A stretch of DNA of 64,000 nucleotides from Roseibium aquae (GTDB lineage Bacteria > Pseudomonadota > Alphaproteobacteria > Rhizobiales > Stappiaceae): positions 248,001 through 312,000 of the forward strand of contig NZ_VXDC01000006.1 of assembly GCF_008711285.1 (NCBI RefSeq), in the 5' to 3' direction. Numbering within the stretch: position 1 is the first letter of the stretch; every line of letters starts with the position of its first letter. Below the pieces are notes generated by a model that saw only the letters and a program-made list of their open reading frames with translations, had not been told where the DNA came from and ran no database searches. Shown here one piece after another: positions 17,901-24,936 of this stretch. A program made the position numbers and the translations under genes.

Positions 17901-19580
17901 CGGTCTCTTGCCTTCGTCGACGAAGTCATGGACCTGACCGATGGCGAAGGCGTGGATGTGGTTTTGAACTCGCTGTTCGGCGAGGCGATGGAACGTAGCA
18001 TTGAAGTGCTCAAGCCCTTCGGCCGTTTCCTCGAGCTTGGCAAACGGGACTACTACGGCAATACCCGGATCGGTTTGCGCCCGTTCCGGCAGAACCTCAC
18101 TTATTTCGGCATCGACGCCGATCAGCTTCTGACCCGTCAGCCGAAACTTGCCGAAACACTGTTCGAGAAGCTTGTGGCCCTGTTTGAGGATCAGACCCTG
18201 TCGCCATTGCCCTACCGCGCTTTCGATGCGGAGGATGTGGTCGATGCGTTCCGCCTGATGCAGCAGGCGGGCCATATCGGAAAAATCGTACTCCGGCCGC
18301 CGCAGGTCAGCGAGCGTCCAGCTCCGGTCGCACAGGAGCTAACCCTCAACGGCAACGCGGTTTATATCGTGGCCGGCGGTTTCGGCGGGTTTGGCGCAGC
18401 TCTTCTCCACCGGCTGGTGGACAAGGGCGCCCGGAACATCGCTGTTCTGAGCCGCCGAGGCAGCACAAGCGACGAGGCGCAAACCGTCATCGGCGCGCTT
18501 GCGGAACGCGGAGCTGCCGTCACCGGATACCCTTGCGACATTACCGACCCCGCCGCTGTCACACAGACGCTGGACGAGATCCGGGCGGCCGGTCTGCCAA
18601 TCAAGGGTGTCTTCCACACCGCCATGGTTCTGGATGACCGCCTCATCACGAACCTGGATGCCCAGGCCCTTAGGCGGGTTATGGCCCCCAAGGTCCGTGG
18701 CGCGGAACTTCTCGACCGGCTGACAGCCGCTGACCCGCTCGACCATTTCGTCCTTTATTCCTCGGCCACGACGCTTGTGGGGAACCCCGGCCAAGCGAAT
18801 TACGTCGCCGCAAACGGATATCTGGAAGCCCTGGCGCGCAAGCGGCGGGCGGCGGGCAAACCCGGCCTTGCGGTTGCCTGGGGCGCCATTTCGGATGCCG
18901 GATATCTTGCCCGGAACGAAGACGTCAACGAGATGCTGTCCCGCAAACTCGGCCGTCATGCCCTGACCGCCCAGGAAGCTCTGGACGGCCTTGAACGTCT
19001 CATGACCCTGCCGACCACGGACCCGCGTCTAGCCTCCATCGGGTATGCCCGCATCGACTGGCAAGCCGCGTCCAAGGATCTGGCCCTCGTCGGAACCCCC
19101 CTCACGGACCTTTTGGGTCTCGGGTCCGGCGATGACGATGGCGGACCGGAAGGGATGATCGATCTGCATGCCTTGCTTGAGGGCATGGATCCCGTCACCG
19201 CCGCGCAAACCGTTGCCAAATTGCTCGCCGCGGAAATCGGCAAGATCCTCAGAATCGCGCCGGAAGAGATCGATCCGCACAAGCCGCTGTCCGAAATCGG
19301 TATGGATTCGCTGATGGCACTTGAACTGCGTATGAGCGCGGAAAGGCAGTTGGGCATAGATATCCCCTTGATGTCGCTCGCAAACGGTGCAACGCTGATG
19401 GATCTGTCAAGCAAGGTCGCCAATCGTGTTCTGGGTGGGGAGGGTGACTCCCGCCTGTCCGCGGATGCGCAGCAATTGGCCAATCAGCATGTGAACGGTG
19501 ACGACGCCGATAGCGAAAACCTGTCCGAGCTTGCGGAGAAAGTCGAAAGCAAGAGCCGAGAATTGGGATCCTTCCTGTGA
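11976..19580 (+). CDS. rkpA: RkpA-like reducing type I polyketide/fatty-acid synthase
   Basis: A 2534-residue single-module megasynthase. Order: ketosynthase (about 3-430, active Cys176 in DTACSSS), acyltransferase (about 530-830, Ser622 in GHSVGE; the YPFHS motif suggests malonyl), dehydratase (about 900-1160; His in VDHKV, Asp in ADAGFH), a methyltransferase-like region (about 1340-1540), enoylreductase (about 1785-2100, GGAGGVG), ketoreductase (about 2125-2320, GGFGGFG and YSSATTLVGNPGQANY) and acyl carrier domain (Ser2445 in GMDSLM). No thioesterase is present, so the chain must leave by another enzyme. In the methyltransferase region the SAM loop reads VVGSGAS, so it is probably inactive. 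Rhizobial RkpA is needed for K-antigen capsule. The GTG start overlaps no upstream gene; the stop overlaps rkpG as GTGA. Confidence 0.88.
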   Translation: MASLTSDINILGYSNRLPGANSPSDFWSLLETGTCAVTQVTPDRWPLARFGNPNAAAPGKAYTWAAGQLDDVWGFDPSFFGISPRETLQMDPQQRLLLQLVWEALEHANIRPSDLAGSSTGVYVGASSLDYHHRFVSDPAAADMQFMTGNTLSIVSNRISYIYDLRGPSFTVDTACSSSLVALHEAVCALESGVIDTAIVCGISLLLSPFAFVGFSRATMLSPTGLCQAFDAKGDGYVRSEGGVVLVLQANRAKKLPGTRAHARLVASGINADGRTVGLSLPSPFAQAALLRELYEDKGVDPSRLAFVEAHGTGTRVGDPAEADALGKVIGQKRAAALPIGSVKTNVGHLEPVSGLVGVLKAILALKHDLFPKSLHFDTPNPDIPFDELNLQVAKEPVHLVRDGADRIAGINSFGFGGTNAHAIIADAPDEGPADLPEPLGQPLLISARSEEALRSLAGRYREQLASAEGDQAAAGLVLTAAHARDLLAKRMVVLGDTVAEQCAALDSFLADQPTPAIVCGEAARAEDKTAFIFSGNGSQWAGMGQDAYKTDMPFQKAFEKVDKIFMGIGGWSLLTMLFAEDLETDIERAEVAQPLLFAIQVALVESLRSRGIEADGVAGHSVGEVAAAWCAGALSLDHAVKLIHARSSGQEVVRDLGSMAALLLPADRAQAAIKESGFPQLELAAINSPRSVTISGASESLEAFAKYARKNKWALRRLGLAYPFHSALVDPIREPLLNALQGIEAKQERVPFYSTVDPDAAPVSLEPEYWWRNVREPVRFSDAISRMAADGFGVFVEIGPRSVLGTYINDVVRTDGKKAQVLASLEQKKADRDETLSPVARVAAAILAHGGKTDLDRFVGAAPQTFRDLPHYPWQNTPYKQDPTEERVDFMFGQTWPLLGFRLRSDASVWYNHIDVASHPWLVDHKVEESVVFPAAGFSEMALRAVLRWTGQDAAELRDFDIFRPLVLDDGEAFETQVRISPDDRVVEVFSRRRLDDNDWSLHARGHYVTPSTRGGNPSLPEDEREAASLEKDALYAITRSYGLNYGDTFQRARSVVAHDQRRATVTLDTRVSALQTVPMALCPSLADAGFHGLFALLEGIDNIPEKTSFLPIRLGAFRLLQPDAAPETVRIEVTKASPRSVEATFEYIGADGTVIARLTKARFRAVKLGRDTRQDELVYHQAAVLLPDANRRSPVAHALPAGFDGFAAGLGLTDETPSDLDESSILLEALGRTVAHTALWSLADNGIFDVTALIRTNVLHETSAPLAHALVNWLADDELAVTLEDGTTRLADPAEGPSAHALMQTLSVEGGRHIAEAALLARLKNDLPDILRTGLPATASEFYSGSLFDAYTTASPSVMSRVSGLTDAATGLLKAWPKGNPARVLVVGSGASSLLKALDRTLDSTRMQVCVTDLSAADVGRAARLWTGSTLTKFVDPDGEALAERGPFDLVIFARSLADLSSEKHREILAHLTPDAGLLTSEALAAPLTDLLRGIGADWWSETVTPEFPISRQNRDWAADLTALGYTSVTMVALASQSAEADLIFAQAGERPQTRDETTEETPARQPILILCDESGAERKLADGLAACLTRDGQPARLLVPGSQTAERADGVWTVALCADQAATDTDPTFKKLTAAAGGQIVYLLGAYRPEDDALETLEARSANLMAVVKAIGSDPAALTVIVPGGAQDIISGQNHRPAQTGFWNFARVAMNEYPDANIRMIDVSPNLEPGIAAARLAEELQTPGAEREVVLDGQSRAGLRILQGGLLPDTELSQGAEPALRLEILRQGALDQLQWQPVARNTPGPRDVEISVEASGLNFRDVMWALGLLPEEALEDGFAGPTLGMECCGTVVSCGPDVTRFKPGDRVITFAPACFASHVTVHESGCAPMPSTVSSEEAATIPVTFLTAYYALVHLAHLSEGETVLIHGGAGGVGLAALQIAQWRGARIIATAGSPEKRATLDLLGADVVLDSRSLAFVDEVMDLTDGEGVDVVLNSLFGEAMERSIEVLKPFGRFLELGKRDYYGNTRIGLRPFRQNLTYFGIDADQLLTRQPKLAETLFEKLVALFEDQTLSPLPYRAFDAEDVVDAFRLMQQAGHIGKIVLRPPQVSERPAPVAQELTLNGNAVYIVAGGFGGFGAALLHRLVDKGARNIAVLSRRGSTSDEAQTVIGALAERGAAVTGYPCDITDPAAVTQTLDEIRAAGLPIKGVFHTAMVLDDRLITNLDAQALRRVMAPKVRGAELLDRLTAADPLDHFVLYSSATTLVGNPGQANYVAANGYLEALARKRRAAGKPGLAVAWGAISDAGYLARNEDVNEMLSRKLGRHALTAQEALDGLERLMTLPTTDPRLASIGYARIDWQAASKDLALVGTPLTDLLGLGSGDDDGGPEGMIDLHALLEGMDPVTAAQTVAKLLAAEIGKILRIAPEEIDPHKPLSEIGMDSLMALELRMSAERQLGIDIPLMSLANGATLMDLSSKVANRVLGGEGDSRLSADAQQLANQHVNGDDADSENLSELAEKVESKSRELGSFL

Positions 19581-20962
19581 CACAGAATGCGACCGGATCA
19601 AGACGCCTGGGCGGAGACGAACGCGCCCGCTTGATGGAAAATCTGAAGGCGGGACGGCGGACCGCCAGGGACCGGCAGCCGGTCGCCGCAGCGCAAAAAG
19701 CGGCGTCCAACAAACCAAAGGCTTTTGATTTCAAGAACCTGCCACAAGTGCAGCAGCTTCAGTTGCAACGGGCCGCAGCGGACATGATCGGGATCGAGAA
19801 CCCCTTCTTCCGCCCGCATGACGGCCTGGCGGCGGGCACCACTTTGATCGATGGCAAGCCGTACGACAATTTTGCGTCCTACAACTACATTGGCCTCAAC
19901 GGTCATCCGGATGTGAATGCCGCAGCGAAAAACGCGCTGGAAACCTTCGGCACCAGCGTGTCCGCCAGCCGCATCGTGGCCGGCGAACGCGCATTCCACG
20001 CGGAGCTCGAACAGGGCCTTGCCCGGATTCACGGTGTCGAATCAGCCGTTGTCATGGTTTCGGGGCACGCAACGAACGTGACCACCATCGGCCATCTGAT
20101 GAAAAAGGGCGATCTCGTTCTCACAGACACGCTCGTTCACAATTCCATCGCCGAGGGGGTCCGGTTATCGGGCGCGACACGCATCAATTTCCCGCATGAC
20201 GATCTCGATGCCTTGGAACAGCTGCTGATTTCCAATCGGCACAAGTTCGAGAACGTGCTGGTCATCGTCGAGGGTCTTTACTCCATGGACGGGGATTTCC
20301 CGGACCTCAAGCGGGTGATCAAGCTCAAGCAGGATTATGACGCCTGGTTGATGGTGGATGAGGCCCATTCGATCGGCGTTCTGGGCAAGACCGGACGGGG
20401 CATCGCGGAGCATTTCGGCATCGACCCCCAGTCGGTTGAGATCTGGATGGGAACCCTCAGCAAGACCTTCTCATCCTGCGGCGGCTACATTGCCGGGTCG
20501 AAAGTCCTTTGCGATTATCTTAAGGTCTCCGCGCCCGGATTTGTGTTTTCCGTCGGTCTGTCGCCAGCCCTTGCGGGCGCGGCCATCGCCTCGGTCAAGC
20601 TTCTCGAGCGCGAACCGGAGCGCGTTGCGCGGCTTCAGGCAAACGGGAAACATTTCCTTGAATACGCAAAGCAGGCCGGCCTCGATACCGGCCCGAGCCG
20701 TGGTTATGCGGTTGTTCCGGTGATCGTGGGAGAATCCGCGACCGCCGCGATCCTGTCCAACAAGCTCCTTGCGCGCGGGATCAATGCCCTTCCCATCATC
20801 TTTCCGGCCGTTCCCGAAAAGTCGGCGCGTATCCGCTATTTCATTACGAGCGAGCACACGTTCGAACAGATCGAGCGGGCCGTCGCAATCACCGCAGAAG
20901 AGCTTGCGAAGCTCCGCAAGGACGGCGGCGCTGTCGAACGGTTGTTGCAGGCGGCCAAATAA
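19577..20962 (+). CDS. rkpG: RkpG-like alpha-oxoamine synthase
   Basis: A 461-residue PLP enzyme of the family of serine palmitoyltransferase, AONS and 2-amino-3-ketobutyrate CoA ligase. These enzymes condense an amino acid with an acyl thioester, releasing CO2 and carrier. PLP lysine is Lys296 (TLSKTFSS); the cofactor aspartate lies in VDEAHSIGVLG. About 60 extra basic N-terminal residues precede the catalytic domain, which starts near FASYNYIGL (about 95-103). The GTG start overlaps the rkpA stop (GTGA), so both are translationally coupled. I infer that it offloads the RkpA chain from its carrier domain by condensation with an amino acid, replacing the missing thioesterase. Which amino acid is used cannot be read. 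Confidence 0.87.
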   Translation: MTQNATGSRRLGGDERARLMENLKAGRRTARDRQPVAAAQKAASNKPKAFDFKNLPQVQQLQLQRAAADMIGIENPFFRPHDGLAAGTTLIDGKPYDNFASYNYIGLNGHPDVNAAAKNALETFGTSVSASRIVAGERAFHAELEQGLARIHGVESAVVMVSGHATNVTTIGHLMKKGDLVLTDTLVHNSIAEGVRLSGATRINFPHDDLDALEQLLISNRHKFENVLVIVEGLYSMDGDFPDLKRVIKLKQDYDAWLMVDEAHSIGVLGKTGRGIAEHFGIDPQSVEIWMGTLSKTFSSCGGYIAGSKVLCDYLKVSAPGFVFSVGLSPALAGAAIASVKLLEREPERVARLQANGKHFLEYAKQAGLDTGPSRGYAVVPVIVGESATAAILSNKLLARGINALPIIFPAVPEKSARIRYFITSEHTFEQIERAVAITAEELAKLRKDGGAVERLLQAAK

Positions 20963-20977
20963 GGCCTCGATATCAGC

Positions 20978-20999
20978 GGGCGTTTCGAACAAAACGCCC
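20978..20999. terminator. Hairpin between rkpG and rkpH
   Basis: GGGCGTTT and AAAACGCCC pair over a short CGAAC loop, 16 nt after rkpG and in the 74-bp gap between convergent genes. The T and A tracts within the stem give a short U-run in either direction, so it could stop transcripts from both sides. Confidence 0.5.
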
Positions 21000-21036
21000 C
21001 ATGCGCTCGAGATTACATGAAGCGCCGGATCCCGTT

Positions 21037-21879
21037 TCAACGCTCCGGCAGATTTTTCTGCGCGTCTTCTTGCCTCCCCTCAGCTGGCCCGTAGCGCGGG
21101 TCCTGATCGATCTCGGCCGCAAAGCCATTCATGAACAGATCGCTCAACCGCGGTGGCAGGAGGTTTTGCAGGTATATCCCGGCGGCCAGCAGGAAAGGAA
21201 AGGCATGCAGGGTTTTTCGCTTCTCGATAGCGCGCCGCATGATCACCGCAGCCTTTTCAGCAGAGATTTCGAACGGTTTCGCCCCTTTGTGCCGCGCGGA
21301 CATCGGTGTCGTCACGAAGCCTGGACATAAGATCGTCACGTGGACCCCGGACGCCTTCAGCCAGCCGCGGATGGCGTGACCGTAGGCGATCAACGCAGCC
21401 TTGGTCGCGCTGTAAGTGGGCATGTCCGGCAAAGGGCGCAATCCGGCGAGAGATGCCACAAGCACGATCTGCCCGCGCCCGCGTGCGCGCATCCGATCCA
21501 CCAGAGCGGAGACTGTTGCGACAGTGCCCCGGTAGTTGATGTCGATCTGCCGCGCGATTTCCGCATCGCCCTCCCGGCTGCGGCCCGGCCCGAGGCCAGC
21601 GGTCACCCCCGCGTTGGCGATCAAGAGATCGACCGGATAGCGGTCGTCGAATTCTTCAAGGCAAGCCATGAGGGCGCGTTCGCTGCGCAGGTCAATCGCC
21701 GCGCATTCGCTCTCGCAGCCCATCGCCTGAAGATCGCCCGCGAGACGGGCAAGCTTGTCTTCATCACGGGCAATCAGAAGGAACCGGCGCCCCGGCTGGG
21801 CCAGCTCACGGGCAAGCGCGATGCCAATTCCCCCGCTCGCACCCGTCAGCACGATAACCCTCGGGGATGCATGTGCCAT
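21037..21879 (-). CDS. rkpH: RkpH-like short-chain dehydrogenase/reductase
   Basis: A 280-residue classical SDR. The cofactor loop TGASGGIG is at 13-20, NAG is in the central strand, and Ser and YSATK form the catalytic group (SLAGLRPLPDMPTYSATK). The C-terminal 60 residues include a hydrophobic stretch (FPFLLAAGIYLQNLL), which suggests membrane contact as in 3-ketodihydrosphingosine reductases. It lies tail-to-tail with rkpG, as an end member of the minus-strand capsule group. By analogy it would reduce the 3-keto group of the RkpG product. The rkpH name rests on the family and the neighbourhood, so function is inferred. Confidence 0.8.
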   Translation of the reverse strand: MAHASPRVIVLTGASGGIGIALARELAQPGRRFLLIARDEDKLARLAGDLQAMGCESECAAIDLRSERALMACLEEFDDRYPVDLLIANAGVTAGLGPGRSREGDAEIARQIDINYRGTVATVSALVDRMRARGRGQIVLVASLAGLRPLPDMPTYSATKAALIAYGHAIRGWLKASGVHVTILCPGFVTTPMSARHKGAKPFEISAEKAAVIMRRAIEKRKTLHAFPFLLAAGIYLQNLLPPRLSDLFMNGFAAEIDQDPRYGPAEGRQEDAQKNLPER

Positions 21880-22090
21880 GGATATTGTCCTTCCGCTCGA
21901 TCATTCGGTGGCAGTCCTGCGGTCCCGACGCTTGGGACCCGGACCATCCTTGTTCTTGTTCCCTATGACCGGGTCTGGTGGACGTCAAGGAATGGTTCTT
22001 CCGGTCCGCAAGCTCAGAACAGTCCTGAAGCAATTCCCGCGGTTTTGAAATGTTTGGGCATCGGGTATTTCCGGCATAGTGCCCAATACG

Positions 22091-23383
22091 CTAAAGAGGC
22101 ACCCCGATCCGCCGGGCGGGCTCAAGCCGCGGCGGGTCGGGGAGATATCCGCCCGGTTCGTTCAATGTCCGTGCGAGAATGCGTTCAACCATGTTCCGGG
22201 CGGCCACCGGCACGCCATCCTTGTTGTGGATGGAACCGCGCACCTGGATCGTGGCGGCAATGGCATTCAGGTAGGCCGCGCAAAGATCCATATCAGGCGG
22301 CTGGGGGGCATTCCAGAAGCCTGAAAGACCGCCTTGATGCGTCATGCCCTCGATATCGTAGTGCGCGGGAACAAGCGTCTTGACCGGTATGCCGTGGATC
22401 AGTGCGTCCAGCCCTGCGGTCGAATTCACCGTGACCACGCCATGGACATGCTGGAAAAGGGAATCCAGATGGCCACCATCGAGAAAATGCACGCGCTCCT
22501 TCACCCGGGCCTGATCCGCCGCGCTTGAAATCACACCGCCCCAACCCTCGACGCCGATATCGAGGGGATGGCTCTTCAAGATAAGATGACTTTGCGGTGG
22601 GGCATGGGCGGCGAAGTCCCGCACCACTTCGCCGATCACCTGCGAGAAACTCTGATAAGGGGAGTGGCGGCGAAGCTGAAAGTCGCCCTCCAGCTGAAGC
22701 GGAAGCAGAAAGATCGACGCGGCCTTGCCAACGACATCCCGAAGGATGGCGTCCGCCTGCCGGTCACGTTTGGCCTTGTTCAAGAGCCGCCAGCCACCGC
22801 GCAGATACTCGGGTACCGGATGATAGATCGTATGCCGCTGATAATGCGGATAGAGGACCTGACCGGCGACATTCGCAAGATTGTAGATGACATCAGGAAC
22901 GGTCTGAAGCCAGAAGGACGAAGGAAACGCCGGCGACCGGTCAACGGGGCCGCAATCCTCCGAAATCCGGCGGATTGCCGAAGGATCGCGGGGGAAATGA
23001 CTCACTGTCGAAAGGCCATTGCGTTCCAGTGTCATCCAGCCGGGACGGATCATCCCCAGTTCCGTGACGGCGACGTAAACCCCTCTGTCCCGGCCCTCGC
23101 CGATCGCAGCCCGGTGGTAGATCCGCTGATCGCCATGAAGCACCAGATCCGTGATCCGATGGTCGTCCATGAACGCCCCAACGAAGGCTCCGAAGTCCTG
23201 CGGGCGCCCCTTGAAGGAGGTGCACTCGGGTCCATGCCAATGGAGCCAATCCCCGGCGCAGATGTTGATCCGGAATGCTTCATGACCCATGGCCCTCACG
23301 AGGAGCCCCATCTGCCTGTAAAGGGGGGACAGGGGACCTTGCAGGAACAAGACCCTTCGGGTTTCTGGCCCCGTGTCAGCCAT
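22091..23383 (-). CDS. KpsS/RkpJ-like capsule polysaccharide protein, copy 1
   Basis: A 430-residue protein of the capsule-synthesis family of KpsS, KpsC and rhizobial RkpJ. KpsS and KpsC are cytoplasmic Kdo-transferases that build the linker between lipid anchor and capsule chain. Shared marks are an N-terminal VLFLQGP, RINICAGDWLHW, ERNGLSTVSHFPRDP, a central LKSHPLD and VNSTAGLDALIHGIPVKTL. The ATG at 23383 overlaps the previous gene's stop (ATGGCTGA), which favours it over the upstream in-frame start at 23437. It is clearly a paralogue of its neighbour, sharing most of these blocks. Which acceptor each uses is unknown. Confidence 0.82.
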   Translation of the reverse strand: MADTGPETRRVLFLQGPLSPLYRQMGLLVRAMGHEAFRINICAGDWLHWHGPECTSFKGRPQDFGAFVGAFMDDHRITDLVLHGDQRIYHRAAIGEGRDRGVYVAVTELGMIRPGWMTLERNGLSTVSHFPRDPSAIRRISEDCGPVDRSPAFPSSFWLQTVPDVIYNLANVAGQVLYPHYQRHTIYHPVPEYLRGGWRLLNKAKRDRQADAILRDVVGKAASIFLLPLQLEGDFQLRRHSPYQSFSQVIGEVVRDFAAHAPPQSHLILKSHPLDIGVEGWGGVISSAADQARVKERVHFLDGGHLDSLFQHVHGVVTVNSTAGLDALIHGIPVKTLVPAHYDIEGMTHQGGLSGFWNAPQPPDMDLCAAYLNAIAATIQVRGSIHNKDGVPVAARNMVERILARTLNEPGGYLPDPPRLEPARRIGVPL

Positions 23384-24776
23384 TCCAGGCCTTTGTCCAC
23401 AACTCGCGCTTGCCACGGCGGGCTTGCTGCTCCTCAAACGTCACCGTGATGCCATGCGAGCGGGCGCGGGCCAGACGCGGCGCAGACCGGGGCGCCGTGA
23501 ACGGGCCATTGACCGTGCCATCGGCGATACGCCGCGCCATGGCCTCGGCTCCGGCAAGGCGGCCTTCCGGGGTGTAAAAGCATCCTTTGACCTGGATCGT
23601 CGCGGCCAGAAGCCGTTCGAGATCCTCCACCAGATCCAAGTCCGGTGGCGTGGCCGCCCGCCAGAACTCATCGAGCGGCTTCTGGCAGGTCAGCCCCGGA
23701 ATATCATACAATGCGATGCCCAGCACCTTGGTTGGACAGGCAACCCGCAAGGCATGGATGCCGGTTGTGCTGTTGATCGTCAATGCACCCGATGCGTGGC
23801 GCAGCAGACGGTCGAGGTTTCCGCCATCGATCACATATATGCGTTTCTTCACCCCGTGCTTCTGTCCCAGAAGCCGCAGGATCTTGCGCCAGGGCTCCAT
23901 GCCATTGTCGAGCGGGTGAACCTTGAACACCAAGCGGGCCGAAGCCGGAGCGGAGCGGGCAAACGAGGCGATCACCTCTTCGGCGGCATCGGCAATATGC
24001 TCATATTGGGAATTGTAGCGAAGCTGATAGTCGCTCTGCAGTTGGAGCGGAAACACGTAATAGGGCAGACCAACCGAGATCACATCGTCGATCAGGTGCT
24101 CCGCGGTCCGGTTGCGGCTGCGCGACATGGCCAGGCGCGGGATATTGCTGAGATAATCGATCAGCGGATGATACAGCTTGTCCCGCTGGTACTTCGGATA
24201 GGCCAAAGCAAAAACCACGTTGGCCATGTTGAACGTGACTTCGTGAAACGCTTCGATCCCCCAGTCGAAAGGATAAAGGGGACGGCGATCGGGAGCCGGG
24301 AGGGCGGATGCTTCCTTGCGGATGATGTCCGGATCCTGCGGGAACAGCGAATGCGCCGACATGCCATTCCGCTCCACCGTGATCCAGTCCGGGCGCAAAT
24401 ACCCGAACTCGTAAGTTGTGCAGCGCAGCCCCAGATCCAGACCAACATCGAGCGCCGCCGAATGGTAGGGCAGTCGATCGGCGTAATACACGATATCGGT
24501 GACGCCCTTGTCGCGGCAGAACGCGGTCAGCCATTTCGGCCAGTCATCGAGACTGCCGCGGTAGGAGGTGGCGCGGTTGTCGTGCCAACTCAGCCAGTCT
24601 CCGGCGCAAAAGTTGATCCGCAGCGTCCGGTGGCCCAACCGCTCAAGCTGATCAGCGACACACCTGGCAAAGATATGCGGCGGCCCCTGAAGGAACAGAA
24701 CCGTTTTCGCCTCAGGTGCCCGTGCCATCAACATCACCCAATCCATCTGGCGGCTAGAGCCACCGCCAGAGTTCAC
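23376..24776 (-). CDS. KpsS/RkpJ-like capsule polysaccharide protein, copy 2
   Basis: The first of two tandem paralogues (up to 466 residues). Conserved blocks match its neighbour: VLFLQGP, LRINFCAGDWLSWH, VERNGMSAHSLFPQDP, VFKVHPLDNG, INSTTGIHALRVACPTKVLG. The N terminus is uncertain: in-frame starts at 24746 or 24728 (MARAPEAKTVLFLQG) fit the family better than 24776. Two adjacent members, as in KpsS plus KpsC, suggest sequential transfers onto the lipid. Sequence divergence between the copies is considerable, so this is not a recent duplication. It lies downstream of the export lipoprotein gene with a gap of about 160 bp. Confidence 0.8.
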   Translation of the reverse strand: MNSGGGSSRQMDWVMLMARAPEAKTVLFLQGPPHIFARCVADQLERLGHRTLRINFCAGDWLSWHDNRATSYRGSLDDWPKWLTAFCRDKGVTDIVYYADRLPYHSAALDVGLDLGLRCTTYEFGYLRPDWITVERNGMSAHSLFPQDPDIIRKEASALPAPDRRPLYPFDWGIEAFHEVTFNMANVVFALAYPKYQRDKLYHPLIDYLSNIPRLAMSRSRNRTAEHLIDDVISVGLPYYVFPLQLQSDYQLRYNSQYEHIADAAEEVIASFARSAPASARLVFKVHPLDNGMEPWRKILRLLGQKHGVKKRIYVIDGGNLDRLLRHASGALTINSTTGIHALRVACPTKVLGIALYDIPGLTCQKPLDEFWRAATPPDLDLVEDLERLLAATIQVKGCFYTPEGRLAGAEAMARRIADGTVNGPFTAPRSAPRLARARSHGITVTFEEQQARRGKRELWTKAWNG

Positions 24777-24936
24777 CTTTCACGATATCCGTGTCCAGCC
24801 CCCTGAGCATCTCCTGGCAAGACTGTATCGCGTCGCGATCAATCACACCCGGAAAGATGCACCAACACTTGAGAACCGCGAGCACTTTTTCCGGGTCAGA
24901 TTGGAGCGCACCGCGTCAACCTGACCGGAAATTGCT

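Noticed and set aside
23373-24806. Long plus-strand frames over the two capsule genes (also 21340-22383 and 22568-23449)
   Set aside because: The minus-strand proteins carry shared family motifs; the plus-strand translations do not and have biased composition.
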